Source: Desulfobacteraceae bacterium (GTDB taxonomy: Bacteria; Desulfobacterota; Desulfobulbia; Desulfobulbales; Desulfobulbaceae). From it: 23,609 bases of DNA. Below, piece by piece: positions 13,903-21,032 of the stretch. Position numbers and translations under genes: made by a program. The notes below the pieces were generated by a model. The model was not told the DNA's origin. It searched no databases and worked only from the letters and a program-made list of their open reading frames with translations. Where the stretch lies: positions 1 to 23,609 of the forward strand of contig JALHJD010000013.1 of assembly GCA_022837185.1 (NCBI GenBank). The letters are read 5' to 3'. The stretch's first letter is position 1. Each line of letters begins with the position of its first letter.

Positions 13903-16013
13903 AACTCTACCCTCCTTTTCGGGTTCCTGACACTCCGGCGCACAACGACGAAGGCCTCGCAAAGGTTGACTGCCCCTCCGGCCTGGTCCCAGTCGTCAAG
14001 CTTGCCGACCATCAGCTTCTGGTCGCTCAGGCCCGCATGATAGGCCCGGGTCTGCAGGGGAATCTGGCGGCCGAAGCCATGGACCGTGTACACTGATTCC
14101 GGGTGGATGAAATCGGTGACGTTGGCATGGATTGTGCCGGAATAACTGCTGTCCTCGGAGATGACGTCCACCAGGTCGCCGTTGCTGATGCCCAGCTTGC
14201 TGGCCGCCCTGGTGTTGATCCACAGCGTGTTTTCCGGCATCAGCTCGGAGAGCAGCGGGTTGTTGATGGTATGCCCGTGGGTATGGACGGCGGCGCGGCC
14301 GTAGACCAAACGGAACATGCCCTTGGGGGGCTTGATCGGCGACTCGTACGGCTTCAGGGAAGGAAGCCCGGCTTCCGTCAGCTTGGTGCTGATGATTTCA
14401 ATCTTCCCGGTCGGGGTCTTGAAATATCCCTCCAGTTTGTCCCGGTCAAACATGACCGGCTTGTCGGTCAGGGTGACAAACCCTTTTGCCTCGAAGTCCT
14501 TCATGGTATAGCCGGTGGGCTCCAGCTGCCAGGCCCACAGGTCTTCGATGGTGTTGTAGGGGAAGTAGTCCCCGATATCCAGCCGGTCGGCGAGCTGCTT
14601 GAAAATCTCCCAGCCGGGCTTGGTGTCGAACCTGGGCTCCACCGCCTTGCGGCGCACCGCCAGCCTCGGCTTCAGCCCCTTCTGCTGGCAGATGGGGTTG
14701 TCGCGTTCAAGATAGGTCGATTCCGGCAGAATGACGTCCGCATACCAGCCGAATTCGCTGTAATGGGTGTCGATGGAGACCAGCAGGTCGCATTTATCGA
14801 ACGCCCTCTTCTGAAACTGGGGATCGGGCATGGCGTTGAAGGGATCATGGCGCATGGCGATCCAGGCCTTGATGGGATAGGGGTCTTCGCTCAGCATGGT
14901 GTTGAAGAAGAGATGGGCAAGACCCGGTCCCTTGTCAAAGTGCTTGTACTTCCACCCGACGCCGTCGCCCCTTTTGATGTCCGGCTTGGGGCAGTCGAGA
15001 TTGCGGATTCCCTTGACCCCGCAGTCTCCCGCGCCCTTGGGGATGACGAGGCCGCCCTCGGTCTCGATGTTGCCCATCAGGACGTTGAGAATATGCAGGG
15101 CCCGGCTGGCATAAAAGGAATCCTTGTAGCGCGACAGGTTCCAGCCCGGATGAAAGATGACCTTGGGACGGTCTTCGGCCACTTCCTCGATGAAACCCTT
15201 GATGGCGTTTTCCTTGACCCCGCATTCCTTTGCCGCCCATTCGGGCGTATACTGCTCGATGAAGGAGCACAGCTCATCAAAACCGCTGACATAGCGCTGG
15301 ATGAAGTCCGCGTCGAACAGCTCTTTTCTGATGACCTCGTGAATCATGGCCAGGGCCAGGGCATAATCCGTGCCGGGCCGGACCTGGAAAAACCGGGTGG
15401 CCTTGAGGCCGGTCATCGACTGGCGCACGTCCACGTAGGTGAGCCTGCCGCCCCGGTCCAGCATGTCCATGGTCTGGAGGTTTTCTCCGATGCGCAGCGA
15501 GGCGAACATGTTGCGGCCGAAGAGCACCAGGTGGTTGGCGTTCTTGATATCGTAGACGAAATCCTTTCTGCCCACGCCGTTGATGGAAAGGCTGGCGTGA
15601 TGCGTATTGCGGCCGCAGGTGCAGTCATGGTTCGTGTAATTGGGGGAGCCGTAGGCATGGATGAAGGTCTTGTACATATTCTGCCAGGGTCCGCCCCGGG
15701 AGGAGAGAACCACCGATTCCGGCCCGTATTCCTGTTTGATTTTTTTCAGCTTGTCGGCGATATAATCGTAGGCGGTCGTCCAGCTGACCTTCCGCCAGCG
15801 CCCCGCTCCCCGCCCCCCTTCACGGATCAGGGGCTGCTGGGGCCGCTCCGCATCATCGATCAGGGCCACCCCGGCGGAACCTTTCGCGCACAGGGCGCAG
15901 TCCAGCAGGTGCGGATTGCCCTCGATCCATGTCACTCGGTTGTCTTCAGTCTCCACCCGTATGGGGCAGCGCACGGTGCACATGCCGCAAATGGAGTACA
16001 CTGATTTTTTCAT
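13899..16013 (-). CDS. Molybdopterin oxidoreductase catalytic subunit (PhsA/PsrA-like, no signal peptide)
   Basis: A 704-residue DMSO-reductase-superfamily enzyme binding bis-MGD and one [4Fe-4S] cluster. Cluster cysteines are C9, C12, C16 and C42, with the electron-relay lysine K44 in CAKG. The Mo-ligand region is GSPNYTNHDCTCGRNTHH (122-139). C133, or less likely C131, should bind the metal. Cofactor-binding segments include GWNLSRYKDSF and, near the end, RLVYGRAAVHTHGHTINNPL and GISNGDLVDV. No Tat signal precedes C9, so it should stay in the cytoplasm, unlike exported PhsA or PsrA. It follows a kinase/regulator pair and overlaps the ferredoxin gene. Thiosulfate, polysulfide, tetrathionate or another oxyanion are possible substrates, as is a hydratase-like reaction. 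Sequence alone does not decide. Confidence 0.92.
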   Translation of the reverse strand: MKKSVYSICGMCTVRCPIRVETEDNRVTWIEGNPHLLDCALCAKGSAGVALIDDAERPQQPLIREGGRGAGRWRKVSWTTAYDYIADKLKKIKQEYGPESVVLSSRGGPWQNMYKTFIHAYGSPNYTNHDCTCGRNTHHASLSINGVGRKDFVYDIKNANHLVLFGRNMFASLRIGENLQTMDMLDRGGRLTYVDVRQSMTGLKATRFFQVRPGTDYALALAMIHEVIRKELFDADFIQRYVSGFDELCSFIEQYTPEWAAKECGVKENAIKGFIEEVAEDRPKVIFHPGWNLSRYKDSFYASRALHILNVLMGNIETEGGLVIPKGAGDCGVKGIRNLDCPKPDIKRGDGVGWKYKHFDKGPGLAHLFFNTMLSEDPYPIKAWIAMRHDPFNAMPDPQFQKRAFDKCDLLVSIDTHYSEFGWYADVILPESTYLERDNPICQQKGLKPRLAVRRKAVEPRFDTKPGWEIFKQLADRLDIGDYFPYNTIEDLWAWQLEPTGYTMKDFEAKGFVTLTDKPVMFDRDKLEGYFKTPTGKIEIISTKLTEAGLPSLKPYESPIKPPKGMFRLVYGRAAVHTHGHTINNPLLSELMPENTLWINTRAASKLGISNGDLVDVISEDSSYSGTIHANVTDFIHPESVYTVHGFGRQIPLQTRAYHAGLSDQKLMVGKLDDWDQAGGAVNLCEAFVVVRRSVRNPKRRVEL

Positions 16014-16065
16014 ATCATCCTCCCTTGTCGTATTGGTTCCATGATCGGTCGGGTACGTGTTTCAG

Positions 16066-16434
16066 TCAGGCTTTGTCGCCCCCGAGAACCTTGCTGACCT
16101 TTTCCTCCAGTTCTTCCTTGTCGATGGGCTTGACGCAGTATTCATTGGCCCCGAGGCTGATGGCCTCACGGGCCGTTTCCACCGTCGGGTAGCCGGTGAG
16201 CATGATGGCCCGCATCTCCGGCACGATCTTTTTCATCTGCGCCAGGACCTCTATGCCGCTCATTTTCTTGAGTTTTATGTCCAGAATGGCGAGATCGACC
16301 GGATGTGCCCTGACATAGTCGACCGCCTCCTCTTCCTCGGTGAAGGTGTGGACGTTGTGTCCCTGTTTGCTCAGGATTTTCCTGATCAGTATCACCGCGT
16401 CATACACGTCATCCAGTGCGATAATCTCTGCCAT
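16066..16434 (-). CDS. Single-domain response regulator (CheY-like receiver)
   Basis: A 122-residue receiver domain with no output domain. The acidic pair D8-D9 (ALDD), phospho-acceptor D52 in LAILDIKLKKMSG, T80 in MLTGYP and K102 in CVKPID are all present, so it should be phosphorylated. The ATG is three bases after the stop of the membrane histidine kinase, so the kinase is its obvious donor. With no DNA-binding part it must act by contact or by passing phosphate on, for example to the ATPase-less GAF protein and then the sigma-54 regulator. That relay is inference. The molybdoenzyme gene starts 52 bases further on, with AGGGAGG ahead of it. Confidence 0.95.
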   Translation of the reverse strand: MAEIIALDDVYDAVILIRKILSKQGHNVHTFTEEEEAVDYVRAHPVDLAILDIKLKKMSGIEVLAQMKKIVPEMRAIMLTGYPTVETAREAISLGANEYCVKPIDKEELEEKVSKVLGGDKA

Positions 16435-16437
16435 ATC

Positions 16438-18000
16438 CTATTTCTCCTCGTTGACGGCTCTGTGTTCCACGGCGGCGGGAAGCCGAACGTAAAACGCCGT
16501 TCCCTGAATTTTCCGTCCGGTTTCCGGATCCCGCACCGGGCTTTCCACGGATATGACGCCGCCGTGGTCCCGAATTATTCCATAGGTGACGGATAACCCC
16601 AGCCCCGTACCCTTGCCTATCTCCTTGGTGGTGAAAAAGGGATCAAAAATCTTCGGTTTGATATCCTCGGCAATGCCTGTGCCGGTGTCCCGAACCGTGA
16701 CGACGATTTCGCCCGATGATGGATCATGCCCGGTGATGATGCATATCTCGCCCCCGCCGGCCATGGCATGGTGGGAATTATTCAGCAGGTTGATGAAAAC
16801 CTGGCGCAGTTTCTCCGCGTCGCCGATGATCATCGGCAATCGGGGGGCAAAACGGCGAATGACTTTGATATGACTGATGTTGAGATTATGCTCGCTGACC
16901 GTCAGCACTTCCTCGATCAATTCGTTCAGGTCCACCTCACCCTTGGCGCTGTCGGTCTGGCGGGAAAACTTGAGCAGATCCGCGACGATCTTGCGGCAGG
17001 CCTTGGTCTGCCTTTCAATGATCAGCAGATTCTCATACACCTCGCTGTCTTTGCTGAAATCATCCATCATCAACTGGGTATAGCCGAGAATGACCCCCAG
17101 GGGCGTATTGATCTCATGGGCCACTCCCGCCGCCATCTGGCCGACCGAGGCCATTTTTTCCTGCCTGATCAGTTGATCGGTCATATTGCGCAGACGGGTC
17201 ATGTCCTTGGCCACCCCTTCACAACCGGCCATGAAGCCGTTTTCGTCAAAAATCGCATTGGCCGACAGCAGGATGTGGTGGACCGACCCGTCCCGGCTTT
17301 CCAGCTCCATTTCAAAGTCATTGACAAACCCGTTGTCGCTGAGGGCGGAGAGATACCGGTCGAGATCGGCGTCATTTTTAAAAAATGCAAGCAGGTTGAG
17401 CTGCCCGGACGGCCTGTCCATCCCGAGCATGTTCAGGCCGCTCTTGTTGATATCCGTAATGTTGCCGTCGATATCGCAGAAATAGACCATGTCCTTGGAG
17501 TTTTCGAAAAAATGGCGGAATTTCTTTTCGGATTTGGATAATTCGCGAGTCCGCTCCTCAACCATATCCTCCAGGTACGTATTGACTTTTTGCAGTTCAT
17601 CGGCGGTCTCCGCCAGCTTCCGATTGGCCTCGGCCAGCTTTTCCGCTTCGGACCGGACCGCCTTGTAGGCCTCCAGTCCCTTGTGGTAATAGATGATGGC
17701 CGAGGACACCGAGATCATGAACAGGGTGTTGAACCCTCCCGACCAGGGCGAGACCCGCTGCCAGAGTCCTTCTTCTCCGCCCAGCACCAGGAATATCCTG
17801 AGAATATGCCCGACGCCCCGGGAAATGGAAAAAGCGGCCATGGCAATGCAGAAATAAAAGAGAAACCCCCAGATAAAATTCCTGGGCTGCAGCCTGACCA
17901 GGAAATTGGCGTAGACCAGGGCCATGAAGGAAAGAAAGATCACCAGGCCCGAGCCGGCAAGATCAACCACATTGGTCGGTGCCAGAGGAAGGCCTTTCAT
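16438..18000 (-). CDS. Membrane histidine kinase with PAS domain
   Basis: A 520-residue sensor kinase. Three hydrophobic segments lie at about 12-35, 43-72 and 88-105, with little between them outside the membrane, so sensing may occur within the bilayer or through a partner. A coiled coil (about 110-160) leads to a PAS domain (160-275). The H-box is [18 protein letters not shown] with H295. The ATPase domain has the N-box [13 protein letters not shown] (401-413), VRDTGTGI (436-443) and GKGTGLGLS (462-470). All catalytic parts are intact. The start ATG 18000 overlaps the stop of the small membrane protein as ATGA, and the receiver gene follows after three bases. The three form a tight sensory unit at the head of the operon. 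Confidence 0.95.
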   Translation of the reverse strand: MKGLPLAPTNVVDLAGSGLVIFLSFMALVYANFLVRLQPRNFIWGFLFYFCIAMAAFSISRGVGHILRIFLVLGGEEGLWQRVSPWSGGFNTLFMISVSSAIIYYHKGLEAYKAVRSEAEKLAEANRKLAETADELQKVNTYLEDMVEERTRELSKSEKKFRHFFENSKDMVYFCDIDGNITDINKSGLNMLGMDRPSGQLNLLAFFKNDADLDRYLSALSDNGFVNDFEMELESRDGSVHHILLSANAIFDENGFMAGCEGVAKDMTRLRNMTDQLIRQEKMASVGQMAAGVAHEINTPLGVILGYTQLMMDDFSKDSEVYENLLIIERQTKACRKIVADLLKFSRQTDSAKGEVDLNELIEEVLTVSEHNLNISHIKVIRRFAPRLPMIIGDAEKLRQVFINLLNNSHHAMAGGGEICIITGHDPSSGEIVVTVRDTGTGIAEDIKPKIFDPFFTTKEIGKGTGLGLSVTYGIIRDHGGVISVESPVRDPETGRKIQGTAFYVRLPAAVEHRAVNEEK

Positions 18001-18464
18001 TTTGCCGCCTCCTCCCTGGCTTCGCGGTAAAAGCTGCGCATGCTGAAAAAGAGGGCCGCCAGGGCCGGAACCGTGAGAAAGTGATCCATTTTGGAGACAA
18101 AATAGACGATTTTCCGGGTACTCAGGGGTGGAGCCAGCCGTTCGCCCCAGGTTCCGGGGTTGATGAAATATTCACTGGGGAGATGCAGGGCGGTTGCATG
18201 GCCGATTATCGCCATCAGGTTCCAGAAGAAAAACAGCACGCAGAAGAGCCGCAGGTACCGCCACCCCCTGCTCACCGGATCCTGGGTGCGGCGGGTGTGC
18301 AGGTACAGATACGTAAGGGTCCCCATGAAGAAGACATGGGCCATCTGATGAATATAGAGCCCCTCCCCACCCCCATGGGGCTGCAGCGCCCAGGCCTGGC
18401 CGGACTGCAACAGCAGCAGCATCGTGAGCAATGGAATGGTGATGGATCGGAAAAAGCGGTGCAT
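17997..18464 (-). CDS. Small polytopic membrane protein, first gene of the sigma-54 operon
   Basis: I do not recognise this 155-residue protein. Residues 1-26 look like a signal peptide or first helix (HRFFRSITIPLLTMLLLL, possible cut after AWA). Three more hydrophobic segments follow at about 38-56, 69-92 and 116-142. Histidines are frequent near the helices (H30, H39, H43, H56, H89, H94, H128) and could bind heme or a metal. The C-terminus is basic and acidic, probably cytoplasmic. ATG 18464 has AGGGGGA six bases ahead, and the sigma-54 promoter ends about 31 bases upstream. It overlaps the kinase gene by ATGA, so a role as the sensing partner or membrane input for that kinase is plausible. 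It could alternatively be a quinone- or heme-linked redox protein. Confidence 0.82.
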   Translation of the reverse strand: MHRFFRSITIPLLTMLLLLQSGQAWALQPHGGGEGLYIHQMAHVFFMGTLTYLYLHTRRTQDPVSRGWRYLRLFCVLFFFWNLMAIIGHATALHLPSEYFINPGTWGERLAPPLSTRKIVYFVSKMDHFLTVPALAALFFSMRSFYREAREEAAK

Positions 18465-18494
18465 ATGTATTCCCCCTGGATATTGCCTATAAAT

Positions 18495-18510
18495 AGCATT
18501 TTCCGTACCA
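18495..18510 (-). promoter_or_regulatory. Sigma-54 (-24/-12) promoter of the central cluster
   Basis: Minus-strand TGGTACGGAAAATGCT matches the TGGCACG-N4-TTGCW consensus with two substitutions. The invariant GG and GC are present with exactly ten bases between them. Transcription would begin near 18484, giving a leader of about 20 bases before ATG 18464 that includes its AGGGGGA ribosome site. A sigma-54 activator is encoded at the far end of the same gene run. Confidence 0.85.
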
Positions 18511-18516
18511 TCATGG

Positions 18517-18536
18517 GCTGAATGACGAAATTCAGC
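18517..18536. promoter_or_regulatory. Inverted repeat just upstream of the sigma-54 promoter
   Basis: GCTGAAT (18517-18523) and ATTCAGC (18530-18536) form a perfect seven-base inverted repeat with a six-base spacer, ending seven bases upstream of the -24 element. It may be a regulator site or only a local hairpin. No known factor is assigned. Confidence 0.4.
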
Positions 18537-18710
18537 TGTTTCCGTTTCCTCCGCCTCCCCCCGACAAACCCGTCTCCTCTGCCGCCCGGCCTGATGGCTG
18601 CAGGCTGGACGTATTGTTGCGGGGAATGCTCAACAAGCCGTTTCATCAACCGTCGACAGCCTGTTCCGGTCTTCCGGGGAGACGTCTTCAGCGGGCGAAA
18701 AACCGTTTAT

Positions 18711-18726
18711 GCAACATAATTGTTGC
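18711..18726. promoter_or_regulatory. Dyad GCAACA-N4-TGTTGC, copy 1 (possible activator site)
   Basis: GCAACATAATTGTTGC, centred about 209 bases upstream of the -24 element. Arms are perfect six-base inverted repeats. An identical 16-base copy lies at 18884-18899. Confidence 0.7.
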
Positions 18727-18801
18727 GTGCCTGAACGGGAACAAACCGCTGAACAGGGTCATTGGGCTGTATTGGGAGAAATTTTCCCTGCGCGAGGGAC
18801 T

Positions 18802-18817
18802 GCAACATCAGTGATGC
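18802..18817. promoter_or_regulatory. Degenerate middle copy of the GCAACA dyad
   Basis: GCAACATCAGTGATGC matches the perfect copies at 13 of 16 positions and is spaced 91 and 82 bases (centre to centre) from its neighbours. A further half site, ATTGTTGC, is at 18613-18620. Confidence 0.45.
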
Positions 18818-18883
18818 AGCTGAGGCAAAAGCCCGGAGCCACGTGGAGGAAGACGAGGGACAACGTTGGAACAAAGAGAAACA

Positions 18884-18899
18884 GCAACATAATTGTTGC
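18884..18899. promoter_or_regulatory. Dyad GCAACA-N4-TGTTGC, copy 2 (possible activator site)
   Basis: GCAACATAATTGTTGC again, including the same four-base spacer TAAT, centred about 382 bases upstream of the -24 element. Exact repetition of spacer as well as arms argues against chance. Confidence 0.7.
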
Positions 18900-18943
18900 A
18901 GTAGGGAGCACCGCCCAAAAGCATCATGGGGACGAGGCCTGTC

Positions 18944-18973
18944 CCGCTTCCTCCCCGCCGGAGAAGGAAGCGG
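18944..18973 (-). other. Hairpin after the MOSC gene (possible 3' end structure)
   Basis: CCGCTTCCT at 18944-18952 pairs perfectly with AGGAAGCGG at 18965-18973 around a 12-base loop. It lies about 105 bases downstream of the MOSC stop. There is no T-run on the minus strand, so intrinsic termination is uncertain. Confidence 0.35.
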
Positions 18974-19076
18974 TCACTGGACCTGAAGGAAGGGAAGAGG
19001 AACGAACGGCAAGGCCGCTGAAAAACGGGATCAATATCCGGGAAGGAGTTGAAGTGCCTTCAGCAGCAATGCCTCC

Positions 19077-19511
19077 TCAGCAGACGACAATGGGGTCCCC
19101 CGGCCTGGCCGCTCCACCCCGGATGACCCGGGCAAACAGTCCCTCGCGGGGCATGATGCAGTCACCGGTGGCCTTTTTGATGGCGCAGCCGCTGTTGTGG
19201 CACTCCTTGCCTATCTGGGTGATTTCAAGGATGATTTCTTCTCCCAGCCGCAACCGGTCCCCGACCTGCAGACAGGAGAGGTCGATCCCCCGGGTGATGA
19301 TGTTTTCGGCAAAGGCGCCGTTTTTGAGGGTGGGCAGCACCTTTTTCACCGTATCAATGGATTCGCCGGCGAGGAGCGACACCTGCCTGTGCCAGTTCCC
19401 TGCATGGGCGTCATTTTCGACTCCCCAATCGGTTTTCAGGACAACTTCCCGCTGCTCCCGCTTGACTATCCCTTTTTTTTCACTGATGCAGACAGCTTCC
19501 ATGTACGCCAT
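19077..19511 (-). CDS. MOSC-domain protein
   Basis: A 144-residue single MOSC domain, the family named after the molybdenum cofactor sulfurase C-terminus. Key segments are GVENDAHAGNWHRQVSLLAG near residues 30-50, GAFAENIITRGIDL, then GKECHNSGCAIKKATGDCIM and PREGLFARVIRGG near the end. The conserved cysteine stretch (ECHNSGCAI) is present. Such stand-alone MOSC proteins are found with molybdenum cofactor genes and are thought to carry sulfur or finish the cofactor. The exact reaction is not settled. ATG 19511 has GGAGGAGG a few bases ahead. It lies inside the end of moeA, overlapping by about 32 bases, so both belong to one transcript. Confidence 0.92.
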   Translation of the reverse strand: MAYMEAVCISEKKGIVKREQREVVLKTDWGVENDAHAGNWHRQVSLLAGESIDTVKKVLPTLKNGAFAENIITRGIDLSCLQVGDRLRLGEEIILEITQIGKECHNSGCAIKKATGDCIMPREGLFARVIRGGAARPGDPIVVC

Positions 19512-20823
19512 TGGTTTCCTCCTCCAGTCCTGCACTCTGCGGCTTGAACCGCAGACCTTGAACCTCAAACATTGACCCCTCAACCGGGTCTCTCCTGAAA
19601 TCATACCGATAGACATCGGCCCGCTCGCCTTTTTTCAAGGTCTGCCCGGGTTCCACGATCACGTAGCCGTCCGCCCCGGACAATGAAGTCAGCATGTGCG
19701 ACCCCTGCTTTTCCACGTGGGTGATGCAGTAGCCTCCGTTATGCAGCCAGGCGAGCTGGACGCGGATCATATTGGTCCGTGACCCCCTGTTGGTTATGGC
19801 CTCACCGGCTTCACCCGAAACGGTGGGCCAGCCGAACGGCAGGCCGTTCATCACGGTGATCACCGGCCTGACATAATGGGCGAAGCACATGAATGCCGAG
19901 ACAGGATTGCCGGGCAGCCCGAACAGGAGGGTTGTGCCTTTCCTGGCCAGGTAGAGGGGTTTCCCCGGCTTCTGTCGTATTTTCCAGAAAAGAGGTGCAA
20001 AACCGTTGGCTTCGGCCCCATTCTTGACATGATCATGCCGACCGACCGATACTCCCCCCGTGCAGACGATGATATCGGCCCGGGTCTGCCCGATCGCCTC
20101 GATCGTGGCCGGCTCTTCGTCGGCAACGCGAACGCAGCGGGTTATCCTTCCTCCTGATTCCTCGATGGCCGCCTTCAGCATGATCATGTTGGAATCCCGT
20201 ATCTGGTGTTCGGCGATTGTCTCGCCGGCGGCGACCAGTTCGGAGCCGGTGACCAGAACAGCCACCTCGCACTGCCTGTACGCCTTCACTCTCGTGATGC
20301 CCACGGCAGCCAGCAGTGCCGCCTGGGGCGCCGCTATTTTTGTTCCCCGCGGGAGGAGCAGGTCGCCCTCACGAAATTCTTCTCCCTCGCAGCGAACATG
20401 CTGCCCCTGTTTCTTCGCAGCCAGAATACGTACACGGTCACTCAGTTCCTCGGTATCCTCGACCGGGATCACCGTATCGCACCACGTCGCCAGCATCGCC
20501 CCGGTACTGATGCGGACGGCCTCCCCCTTACCGACCGTTCCATGAAATGGAGTTCCGGCCCGGCTTTCTCCCACGATATCCAGGGTGACCGGCATGTCCG
20601 GTTCCGCCCCGTGCACATCCTCCCAGCGCACACCATAGCCGTCCATGGCCGAGTTGGTAAAGCGCGGGGATGATTCAGGGGCATGAATGTCCTCGGCCAG
20701 AATTTTGCCGAAAGCCTCTTCAACGGCGTACTCCTGCTCCACAGGGGCCGGAATGCCGGTTTTGATGATGGCCAGGGCTTCCTCGATGGAGATCATTTCC
20801 CGTTTCTCTGTATCGGCTGCCAT
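19480..20823 (-). CDS. moeA: Molybdopterin molybdenumtransferase MoeA
   Basis: A 447-residue enzyme that inserts molybdate (or tungstate) into adenylated molybdopterin. Motifs in order: FTNSAMDGYGVR near residue 60, RISTGAMLATWCDTVIPVED, the central GSELVAAGETIAEHQIRDSN, CTGGVSVGRHDHVKNG, QKPGKPLYLARKG and FGLPGNPVSAFMCF, then the C-terminal beta domain. ATG 20823 follows AGGAGG and starts the normal N-terminus. A longer frame from 20964 adds a hydrophobic stretch foreign to MoeA. The usual end falls near GERADVYRYDF. About 35 further residues are unlike MoeA and appear to be read from a TTGAGGTTCA-type intergenic sequence into the MOSC gene. It sits in a row with moaA and MOSC. Confidence 0.93.
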   Translation of the reverse strand: MAADTEKREMISIEEALAIIKTGIPAPVEQEYAVEEAFGKILAEDIHAPESSPRFTNSAMDGYGVRWEDVHGAEPDMPVTLDIVGESRAGTPFHGTVGKGEAVRISTGAMLATWCDTVIPVEDTEELSDRVRILAAKKQGQHVRCEGEEFREGDLLLPRGTKIAAPQAALLAAVGITRVKAYRQCEVAVLVTGSELVAAGETIAEHQIRDSNMIMLKAAIEESGGRITRCVRVADEEPATIEAIGQTRADIIVCTGGVSVGRHDHVKNGAEANGFAPLFWKIRQKPGKPLYLARKGTTLLFGLPGNPVSAFMCFAHYVRPVITVMNGLPFGWPTVSGEAGEAITNRGSRTNMIRVQLAWLHNGGYCITHVEKQGSHMLTSLSGADGYVIVEPGQTLKKGERADVYRYDFRRDPVEGSMFEVQGLRFKPQSAGLEEETNGVHGSCLHQ

Positions 20824-21032
20824 GTATTTTTCCCTCCTGTTCATTGTCTTGTCCTCTCTACGGCCCATTGTTCGGTTTTCGTCGAGAGGCTTCATAGCTG
20901 ATGCAATTTTTCTGCCAAGAAAGATGACGGCGACAACAAGTATTGAGCCGAGGATCCTCTGCATCGTCCGCGGTTCGAAACGACCGGCTCCCGGCCCGGA
21001 AAATGGATATCGATCAGCAGATTATCCATCTG
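20824..21032 (-). other. Gap between moaA and moeA with two weak small frames
   Basis: 209 bases with no firm gene. One frame begins at an ATG three bases after the moaA stop (MDNLLIDIHFPGREPVV..., about 45 codons). Another, in frame with moeA from ATG 20964, encodes a hydrophobic stretch MQRILGSILVVAVIFLGRKI. Neither has a convincing ribosome site or known family. A frameshifted or decayed small gene is possible. Confidence 0.35.

Larger units (their letters stand above)
18465..19076. other. 612-base gene-free regulatory region
   Basis: No supported gene on either strand. It separates the MOSC gene from the central operon. It holds the sigma-54 promoter, the GCAACA dyads, the inverted repeat at 18517-18536, and a nine-base-pair hairpin at 18944-18973. 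Plus-strand frames cross it but show no domain and run on as antisense of the MOSC gene. A small RNA cannot be excluded. Confidence 0.7.

Noticed and set aside
14103..16004. A 633-codon open frame on the plus strand
   Set aside because: It is antisense to the molybdopterin oxidoreductase and shows no domain. Long antisense frames are expected in GC-rich genes.
18709..19575. A 288-codon plus-strand frame across the regulatory gap
   Set aside because: Composition is non-protein-like, half of it is antisense to the MOSC and moeA ends, and its start lies inside a GCAACA dyad.
20824..20964. An N-terminal extension of MoeA containing a membrane-like helix
   Set aside because: ATG 20823 has a strong AGGAGG site and gives the normal MoeA N-terminus. 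The upstream part has no ribosome site fitting it.
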